DNA of 7,604 nucleotides, taken from assembly GCA_016649775.1 (NCBI GenBank), contig JAENWY010000106.1:1-7604 (forward strand). The letters are read 5' to 3'. This stretch comes from Spirochaetaceae bacterium. Lineage in GTDB: Bacteria; Spirochaetota; Spirochaetia; Sphaerochaetales; Sphaerochaetaceae. The number at the start of each line of letters is the position of its first letter. Position 1 is the first letter of the stretch. Below, piece by piece: positions 1 through 5,215 of the stretch. A program made the translations under genes and the position numbers. The notes under the pieces are model-generated. The model had not been told where the DNA came from. It made no database searches and saw only the letters and a program-made list of their open reading frames with translations.

Positions 1-57
1 CAAGTTGTTAGATTTTCGACATAATTATTTTGTATATTTATTACATTCTTTCCAGAA

Positions 58-94
58 AAAAAGAATTAGCAAAATAAGTAAAATTCTTTTTGCT
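58..94. repeat. Overlapping inverted repeats upstream of glpK
   Basis: Two perfect inverted repeats share a right side. AAAAAGAATT (58-67) pairs with AATTCTTTTT (82-91) around a 14-base loop, and AGCAAAA (68-74) pairs with TTTTGCT (88-94). The two hairpins are mutually exclusive, and both right arms run into the glpK -35 hexamer at 90-95. The stems are very AT-rich, so they could be a weak terminator for an upstream gene, an operator, or chance pairing in A/T tracts. Confidence 0.4.
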
Positions 95-118
95 TTTGGC
101 ATAAAATTACCCTATAAT
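90..118 (+). promoter_or_regulatory. Sigma-70-type promoter for glpK and probably the operon
   Basis: A TTGCTT -35 hexamer (90-95) is followed by a 17-base spacer and a perfect TATAAT -10 hexamer (113-118). Transcription should begin near base 125, about 20 bases before the preferred glpK start codon. No comparably strong promoter lies before any later gene in the cluster, so this is the best candidate for driving the whole run to priA. The competing TTGGCA at 96-101 is only 11 bases from the -10 box and is not used in this call. Confidence 0.7.
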
Positions 119-145
119 TGTTAAATGCTATTTAGGGGGATTTAC

Positions 146-1654
146 ATGCAATATATCGGCGCTTTAGATCAAGGAACAACATCTACTAGATTTATAATTT
201 TCAATGAAAAGGGTGAAATCGTTACATCTCATCAAATAGAACATAAACAAATTTTCCCTCAACCAGGTTGGGTTGAGCACGATCCTTGCGAAATTTGGGA
301 TAATTCTTGTAAATGTATTGTACAAGCACTTAAAAAGAGTAATATACAAGGTCTTGATATTTCAGGTATTGGTATAACTAATCAAAGAGAAACTGTTATT
401 GCATGGAATCCTATTTCAGGTAAAGTTTGGTATAATGCTATTGTTTGGCAAGATCTTCGTGGAACAGAAAAGATAGATGAAGTTGCAAGCACAGTTGATG
501 CCTCTTGGATAGCAAATAAGACAGGACTTAGAATGAGTCCTTATTTTGCTGCAAGCAAGATTTCCTGGTTACTTGATAACGTTGAAGGCTTAAGAGAAGC
601 CGCTGAGGAAGGAACTGCTGTTTTTGGTACAATCGATACCTGGTTAACTTGGAATCTTACAGGTGGAGATGCTATAGTTACAGATGTAACTAATGCTTCT
701 CGTTATTTATTAATGAACATTGAAACTCTTAAATGGGATGATGAAATGCTTGATCTTTTCAATATCCCTCATGGTTGCCTACCTGAAATAGTACCTTCCT
801 CTGGTGTTTTATATGGGGTTACCTCAACTAGTGGTCCATTTAGAACAATAATTCCTGTTTGTGGTATTTTAGGAGATCAACAGGCTGCTTTATTTGGACA
901 GGCTTGTTTTTCACCTGGTAATGGGAAAAGTACTTATGGAACAGGTTGTTTTTTACTGGTTAATACTGGTGAAAAATATTGCATAAGTAAAAATGGATTA
1001 TTAACGACTGTAGCTTATCAAATTGGAGATCAAAAACCCATTTATGCATTAGAGGGTTCAATTGCAGTTGCTGGTTCTCTTGTGCAATGGGCAAGAGATA
1101 ATCTTCAAATTGTTGATTCTCCGCAAGAATTAGATGAACTTGCAAGTAGTGTTGAAAACTGTGGTGGTGTATATATTGTTCCAGCTTTCAGTGGTTTATT
1201 TGCTCCTTATTGGAGATCTGATGCTAGGGGTGTTATTGCTGGACTTACAGGATTTGCAACTAAAGCTCATCTTTGTAAAGCTATATTAAATGCTACTGCT
1301 TTCCAAGCCTATGATATATTTAAAACAATAGAAAAAGATTCAAGTATATTAATTAGTGAATTAAAGGTTGATGGAGGATTAACTAATAGTCAGCCTCTAA
1401 TGAAATTCCAAGCAGATTTATTAGGAATTCCTGTAATTAGACCTGAAGTTGTAGAAACAACTGCTTTAGGAGCAGCTTACGCAGCTGGATTAAGTATAAA
1501 AGTTTGGAAAGATCTTGATGAATTAAAGTTGCAATGGAAAGAAAAAAAACGTTGGGAACCGGCTATGTCTGATGAAGAACGTGAAATAAGACTACGAAAC
1601 TGGAAAAAAGCAGTTAAGCGAACATTAAATTGGGTTGGCAATGAGGATGAATGA
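146..1654 (+). CDS. glpK: Glycerol kinase
   Basis: A cytosolic FGGY-family kinase that phosphorylates glycerol with ATP to sn-glycerol 3-phosphate, feeding glycolysis and phospholipid synthesis. The protein is 502 residues, the usual family length, and looks complete. The phosphate-binding loop DQGTTSTR is at residues 8-15. The glycerol-contacting residues known from E. coli are all present: R81-E82, W101, Y133 and D244-Q245. The C-terminal half has VDGG and TTALGAAYAAGL, as expected. I chose ATG 146 because AGGGGG at 134-139 precedes it at ideal spacing; the in-frame ATG at 125 has no ribosome site and falls on the predicted transcription start. The loop before D244 lacks the GGKGGTR segment that binds fructose 1,6-bisphosphate in E. 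coli and lacks the regulatory histidine of Firmicutes, so allosteric control is probably different. The C-terminus (KRWEP, NWKKAV) resembles actinobacterial GlpK as I remember it. No glycerol facilitator or dehydrogenase gene is adjacent. Confidence 0.97.
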   Translation: MQYIGALDQGTTSTRFIIFNEKGEIVTSHQIEHKQIFPQPGWVEHDPCEIWDNSCKCIVQALKKSNIQGLDISGIGITNQRETVIAWNPISGKVWYNAIVWQDLRGTEKIDEVASTVDASWIANKTGLRMSPYFAASKISWLLDNVEGLREAAEEGTAVFGTIDTWLTWNLTGGDAIVTDVTNASRYLLMNIETLKWDDEMLDLFNIPHGCLPEIVPSSGVLYGVTSTSGPFRTIIPVCGILGDQQAALFGQACFSPGNGKSTYGTGCFLLVNTGEKYCISKNGLLTTVAYQIGDQKPIYALEGSIAVAGSLVQWARDNLQIVDSPQELDELASSVENCGGVYIVPAFSGLFAPYWRSDARGVIAGLTGFATKAHLCKAILNATAFQAYDIFKTIEKDSSILISELKVDGGLTNSQPLMKFQADLLGIPVIRPEVVETTALGAAYAAGLSIKVWKDLDELKLQWKEKKRWEPAMSDEEREIRLRNWKKAVKRTLNWVGNEDE

Positions 1655-1663
1655 TATTATCCT
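1635..1663 (+). promoter_or_regulatory. Possible weak internal promoter before cdaA
   Basis: TTGGCA (1635-1640) is five of six to the -35 consensus and lies 17 bases before TATCCT (1658-1663), which is four of six to the -10 consensus. The site overlaps the end of glpK and would start a very short leader just before the cdaA ribosome site at 1674-1679. If it works, cdaA through priA could be transcribed independently of glycerol kinase. The -10 match is poor and chance matches are common in such AT-rich DNA. Confidence 0.3.
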
Positions 1664-1685
1664 ATAGTAAATTAAAGGATTAGAT

Positions 1686-2498
1686 ATGTTGAATTTTGAC
1701 TCTCAAGTTATAACTATAATTAAAGCAATTGTTCAGATTTCTTTTTTAACCTGGTTGTTCTATCAATTCTATATGGCCTTAGATAGATCTAGAATACAAC
1801 GAATGGTTAAGATGATGGGAGCAGCTTTTGCAATATTCATTATTTGTTATGTTTTCAAATTAGAAGTATTAGTAAAGCTTTTTGAATTATTAGCTATTCC
1901 CTATATAATTTTTCTATGCCTCATTTTTCAGAGTGAACTTAGAAGATCTTTTGCAGGTGGATGGCTAAGTAAGTCTCGTTTAAAATTGACAACGCTTGCA
2001 ACTATATCAGATCAAATTGATATAATATTAAGTGCTTGTGGTGCCTTGAAAGATATCAGAAGAGGGGCCTTAATTGTGTTCCCTAGAAAGGATGCTCTAA
2101 CATCTGTTATTAATTCAGGAACTACTCTAGATGCTCAATTATCTAGTCAATTAATACTAACAGTATTTGATCACGATACACCTCTTCACGATGGTGCAAT
2201 TGTTGTCTCTGGGGATAAGATAATAGCCGCAGGTTGTTATCTTCCCTTAAGTGAGCAAACAGATATAAAAAAGACATTTGGTACTCGTCATAGAGCTGCT
2301 TTAGGGATATGTGAAGAAACTGATGCTATTGTTATTGTTATTTCAGAAGAAACAGGAGCTTTAACCTTAGCCTATAATGCTGGACTTTATTATGATTTAT
2401 CTACTGCAGAAATAAGGAGAATTCTTCCAGCATTATTTTCTAATCAAGAATTTGTTAATGGATATGAAACAGAGGAGGCTATAGATGACCAAAAATAG
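1686..2498 (+). CDS. cdaA: Membrane diadenylate cyclase (cyclic di-AMP synthase)
   Basis: A CdaA-type diadenylate cyclase that condenses two ATP into the second messenger cyclic di-AMP, which in other bacteria controls potassium and osmolyte transport and cell-wall homeostasis. The 270-residue protein has three predicted N-terminal membrane helices (about residues 9-30, 43-57 and 61-81), then the linker FQSELRR, then the cytosolic DAC domain from about residue 110. Both catalytic signatures are intact: DGA at 169-171 (in PLHDGAIVV) and RHR at 201-203 (in GTRHRAALG). VSEETG-like ISEETGAL follows, as in the family. ATG 1686 is preceded by AAAGGA at 1674-1679. The gene overlaps the next by 14 bases, so it is probably translated together with its ybbR-type partner. 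CdaA rather than DisA or CdaS is clear from the three helices and the neighbour. No conventional glmM follows, unlike in Firmicutes. Confidence 0.96.
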   Translation: MLNFDSQVITIIKAIVQISFLTWLFYQFYMALDRSRIQRMVKMMGAAFAIFIICYVFKLEVLVKLFELLAIPYIIFLCLIFQSELRRSFAGGWLSKSRLKLTTLATISDQIDIILSACGALKDIRRGALIVFPRKDALTSVINSGTTLDAQLSSQLILTVFDHDTPLHDGAIVVSGDKIIAAGCYLPLSEQTDIKKTFGTRHRAALGICEETDAIVIVISEETGALTLAYNAGLYYDLSTAEIRRILPALFSNQEFVNGYETEEAIDDQK

Positions 2499-2892
2499 TT
2501 TTTTACAATCTGTTTTAGATCAATGGCAAGTAAAGCTTGTATGTGTACTTTTAGCACTCAGTTGTTATTTCTTAGTTAATTTTAGTTCCTATACTGATAG
2601 ACAAGTAGTTGTCCCACTTGAGGTTATTTTTCCAGTAAATTATGAGGCTGAAAGTCTTGTTCCGAATTCAATTACAATTAATATAAATGGTAGTGAGAGT
2701 ATTATATATTTAATAGATCCTGCATTAGTAATAGCTAGTGTAGATTTTAGTAATATAAATAATATTGGCATCTCTCGTAGAACAGTTGTTCTTAGCTATG
2801 ATGATAAAGTATTTGATAAAGGTGAAATAATTGTTTCAGCTGTACCAGAAACTATAAGAATAGCATTTAAGGATAAAAATATCAGTGAATAA
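2485..2892 (+). CDS. YbbR-domain membrane protein, short CdaR-like partner of CdaA
   Basis: A 135-residue protein with one predicted N-terminal membrane helix (about residues 16-33) and an extracytoplasmic part that fits a single YbbR repeat: PLEV near the start, then the VPNSITININGS strand, and VDFSNINNIG matching the usual aspartate-rich turn. In Firmicutes, YbbR (CdaR) binds and modulates CdaA and carries about four such repeats; this one has room for only one, so it is a minimal version. AGGAGG at 2473-2478 gives an excellent ribosome site for ATG 2485, which sits inside the end of cdaA. The neighbour and the topology suggest it modulates cyclic di-AMP synthesis, but that role is inferred. 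Sequence similarity to a YbbR repeat is judged by eye and is weaker than the other calls. Confidence 0.82.
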   Translation: MTKNSFLQSVLDQWQVKLVCVLLALSCYFLVNFSSYTDRQVVVPLEVIFPVNYEAESLVPNSITININGSESIIYLIDPALVIASVDFSNINNIGISRRTVVLSYDDKVFDKGEIIVSAVPETIRIAFKDKNISE

Positions 2893-3253
2893 AGTTGGAA
2901 TAGACATTGTTAATATTTCTAGAATGGAAAAACTAAGTGATAATACAAAAAATAGGCTTTTTAACCCTATAGAATTGCAAGTTGCCTCAACTCATACCTC
3001 ACAAAGTAGTAAAATGGAATATCTGGCAGGTCGTTTTGCAGTTAAGGAAGCTTTGGCGAAAGCACTAGGTGTAGCCTTTACAAAATTGAAGCCTTCTGAA
3101 ATAGTAGTAACAAATTTAGATAGCGGACAACCAGTACTTAATCTTGAGGGTAACTCATTAATTAATTATCCAAATCTTAAATGTGAAATTTCAATTTCCC
3201 ATGATTTTCCTATGGCTGTAGCTATTGTAATTATTGGGGAAATAGATGGCTAG
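2885..3253 (+). CDS. acpS: Holo-[acyl-carrier-protein] synthase
   Basis: A cytosolic transferase that moves 4'-phosphopantetheine from coenzyme A to a serine of acyl carrier protein, activating it for fatty acid synthesis. The 122 residues match the usual AcpS length of about 120. The magnesium-binding aspartate is D7 in VGIDIV and the partner glutamate is E55 in GRFAVKEALAKALG; the C-terminal SISHDFPMAVA matches the family's SxSHD motif. The start is GTG 2885, overlapping ybbR by 8 bases; AAGGA at 2869-2873 lies 11 bases upstream, a slightly long spacing. The first codons give MNKVGID, as expected for the family, so this non-ATG start is convincing. Its last 8 bases overlap truA. Confidence 0.95.
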   Translation: MNKVGIDIVNISRMEKLSDNTKNRLFNPIELQVASTHTSQSSKMEYLAGRFAVKEALAKALGVAFTKLKPSEIVVTNLDSGQPVLNLEGNSLINYPNLKCEISISHDFPMAVAIVIIGEIDG

Positions 3254-4121
3254 GGTAGATTGGAATAGACCACCATTAAAACCATTAGAAGACGGGTTAA
3301 AGCGTTATGCTTTAACCGTTTCTTATGATGGTCGAGCTTTTAATGGTTGGCAGAGACAGAAAAATGGTGTAGGTGTTGAACAAGCAATAGAAAAAGCATT
3401 AAAAAAAATGCTTAATGAAGATATAAAAATTATTGGAGCTGGGAGAACGGATAGTGGAGTTCATGCAATGGGACAGGTTTGTCACTTTGATACAACTCAT
3501 TTAAATATTCCAGCTTTTGCCTATTTAAATGTATTAAATAGTAAATTGCCTGCAACTGTAAGAATTTTAAAATGTGTTGAAGTGGATGGCTCTTTTCATT
3601 CTCGTTATTCAGCTTTTGCTAGAGAATATAAATATTATTACAAAAAAGAGAATGAAATGACTGCTGCAGATAATGGTTTTATATCTAAAGCAAAAAATTT
3701 ACCAAGTATAGATTTATTAAATAGTTTTGCAAAATGTTTGCAAGGTACTCATGATTTTACTACATTTACTTCAGTTGGAGATGTATCTCCTTCAAAATGT
3801 AGAGATATCTACGAATCTTATTGGACACTCGAAAAAGATAAATGGGGTTATGAGGTTTTAGTATACACAATTTGTGGTAATGCTTTCTTATATAAAATGG
3901 TAAGAAGTATAGTTGGAACACAAATGGTTTTTGCTTATAAGAAAAAAAGTGTTGAAGAATTTAAAGAAATTCTTTTAAGTATGGATAGAAAAAAAGCTGA
4001 AACAACGGCATCTCCAAATGGACTATTTTTATATAGAATTTCTTATGATGGAAATGAATATAAATGGTTTGAGGATACAGCTATTCCCGTAGGCTCTCTG
4101 ATTAATGGGGAACCAAAATAG
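3246..4121 (+). CDS. truA: tRNA pseudouridine(38-40) synthase
   Basis: TruA converts uridines 38 to 40 of the tRNA anticodon arm into pseudouridine. The catalytic aspartate is D69 within GAGRTDSGVHA. Other family landmarks are VSYDGRAFNGWQRQ at 25-38, the REYKYYY strand, HDFTTF, and the C-terminal FLYKMVRSIVGTQ with the closing SPNGLFLYRISYD. At 291 residues it is somewhat longer than many TruA proteins, mainly because of about 20 extra residues before the first conserved strand and a short C-terminal tail. The ATG at 3246 is supported by GGGGA at 3236-3240 and by its 8-base overlap with acpS, and there is no better in-frame start before the conserved region. A hairpin lies in the early coding region (3292-3319). 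Confidence 0.96.
   Translation: MARVDWNRPPLKPLEDGLKRYALTVSYDGRAFNGWQRQKNGVGVEQAIEKALKKMLNEDIKIIGAGRTDSGVHAMGQVCHFDTTHLNIPAFAYLNVLNSKLPATVRILKCVEVDGSFHSRYSAFAREYKYYYKKENEMTAADNGFISKAKNLPSIDLLNSFAKCLQGTHDFTTFTSVGDVSPSKCRDIYESYWTLEKDKWGYEVLVYTICGNAFLYKMVRSIVGTQMVFAYKKKSVEEFKEILLSMDRKKAETTASPNGLFLYRISYDGNEYKWFEDTAIPVGSLINGEPK
3292..3319 (+). repeat. Hairpin in the 5' coding part of truA
   Basis: ACGGGTTAAAGC (3292-3303) pairs with GCTTTAACCGT (3309-3319) through eleven base pairs with one bulged G, closed by a 5-base GTTAT loop. It begins 46 bases after the A of the truA start codon. No T-run follows, so it is not an intrinsic terminator; it may slow ribosomes, mark an RNA cleavage site, or have no role. 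Confidence 0.55.
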
Positions 4122-4138
4122 AAAATAAAGAGGATTTG

Positions 4139-5215
4139 ATGGAAAGTAATAAGGATTTAAAAAAAGATAAGTTAAATAATTCCTTAAATAAATTGTTGAA
4201 TTTATTTGATGAGGGCCAAGCAATATTAAAAGGTGACCCTCTTCCCTCTGAACCTATAAAGCATGATTCTTATGATTTATCATCTTTAGTTGAAACTATT
4301 TTAGATCCTAATAAGAAACTTGAAGTTTCTCCTCCAAAAGAATTTAAAACAAATAATTCTTCTCAATCTTCACCTTCTGAAGTTCATAATAGAGCTTCAG
4401 CTTTTGAAGAATTTAGAAAACGTGTAAATATCAATACAAATAAAATACAAAGTACTTCTATTAACTTGCAAGCTACTGTTCCAAAAGAAAATTTAAATAA
4501 ACTACAAAACTCATTATTTGAAATTCCTAAAGATGATAATTCTAGTATAAAATATTTTAGTTGTGATTATAGTGATAAGTATTTTGCAAAAGTTAGTCAA
4601 TTTAACTCAAATTTTAATAATGTTGATAATAGTATTTCTGATTCAAATTATTCACAACTTCAAATCAGAGCAAAATCTTGCCGTGATTGTGTAGCCTATA
4701 AAATTAGAAAAAATACTATTTTTGGAGAAGGTTCCTTGGGCTCTAAGCTTTTAGTAATTGGTGAGGGACCAGGTGAATATGAGGATAATAGTGGTGAAAT
4801 ATTTGTAGGTCCATCTGGACAATTTCTTGAAAAATGGCTAAAAGCTATAAATCTTGATATGAGAAAAGAGGTCTATCTAACTAATATAGTGAAATGCTAT
4901 AGTGGAAATAATCCAACCTCTGATATGGTTAACTCTTGTAAGAATTATTTAAAAAGAGAAATACAACTAGTAGCTCCTTCCGCTATCTTAGTTCTTGGAA
5001 AAGTAGCTGCAAATGGTTTATTAGAGAATGAACTATCTCTTTCAAAGTTAAGAAATCGACCAATCTATTATAATGGAATACCTGTTGTTGTTACCTATCA
5101 TCCCTCAGCTGTGCTTCGCAATCCTAATGAATGGAAAAGACCTGCTTGGGAAGATGTAAAAAGAGTAGCAAAATTATTAGATAGTTCTGCATCTTCTATA
5201 ACTAGGAGCAACTAA
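4139..5215 (+). CDS. Family 4-type uracil-DNA glycosylase with long N-terminal tail
   Basis: The C-terminal half, about residues 176-350, is an iron-sulfur uracil-DNA glycosylase that removes uracil arising from cytosine deamination or misincorporation, starting base-excision repair. The four cluster cysteines fit C181, C184, C253 and C267. The first active-site motif is GEGPGEYED at 208-216, continuing into GEIFVGPSGQ, and the second is HPS at 321-323, as in Thermotoga-type enzymes. Residues 1 to about 175 match no domain I recognise: they are rich in serine, asparagine and lysine, probably disordered, and contain QNSLF at 123-127, which resembles a sliding-clamp binding motif. Typical enzymes of this family are about 200 residues, so the tail nearly doubles the length. 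I prefer ATG 4139 (GAGG at 4130-4133) over the adjoining TTG at 4136. The gene lies 17 bases after truA and its stop overlaps the priA start. Activity on uracil is inferred from motifs. Confidence 0.9.
   Translation: MESNKDLKKDKLNNSLNKLLNLFDEGQAILKGDPLPSEPIKHDSYDLSSLVETILDPNKKLEVSPPKEFKTNNSSQSSPSEVHNRASAFEEFRKRVNINTNKIQSTSINLQATVPKENLNKLQNSLFEIPKDDNSSIKYFSCDYSDKYFAKVSQFNSNFNNVDNSISDSNYSQLQIRAKSCRDCVAYKIRKNTIFGEGSLGSKLLVIGEGPGEYEDNSGEIFVGPSGQFLEKWLKAINLDMRKEVYLTNIVKCYSGNNPTSDMVNSCKNYLKREIQLVAPSAILVLGKVAANGLLENELSLSKLRNRPIYYNGIPVVVTYHPSAVLRNPNEWKRPAWEDVKRVAKLLDSSASSITRSN

Noticed and set aside
1..24. End of an upstream plus-strand gene (frame ending TAA at 22-24)
   Set aside because: Seven codons are too few to tell coding from noise, and a second frame stays open to 124.
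96..118. TTGGCA as the glpK -35 box
   Set aside because: Only 11 bases separate it from TATAAT; TTGCTT at 90-95 has the ideal 17.
164..349. Minus-strand open frame inside glpK
   Set aside because: It lies wholly opposite well-conserved kinase codons, has no ribosome site and no recognisable product; a shadow of glpK.
960..1145. Minus-strand open frame inside glpK
   Set aside because: Opposite conserved glpK sequence, with no family resemblance or start signals.
4136..4138. TTG as start of the glycosylase
   Set aside because: The ATG directly after it is a stronger start codon with acceptable ribosome-site spacing; the difference is one residue.
4029..4223. Minus-strand open frame across the truA end and glycosylase start
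   Set aside because: Aromatic-rich shadow translation of AT-rich sense codons, with no ribosome site; both sense genes here are well supported.
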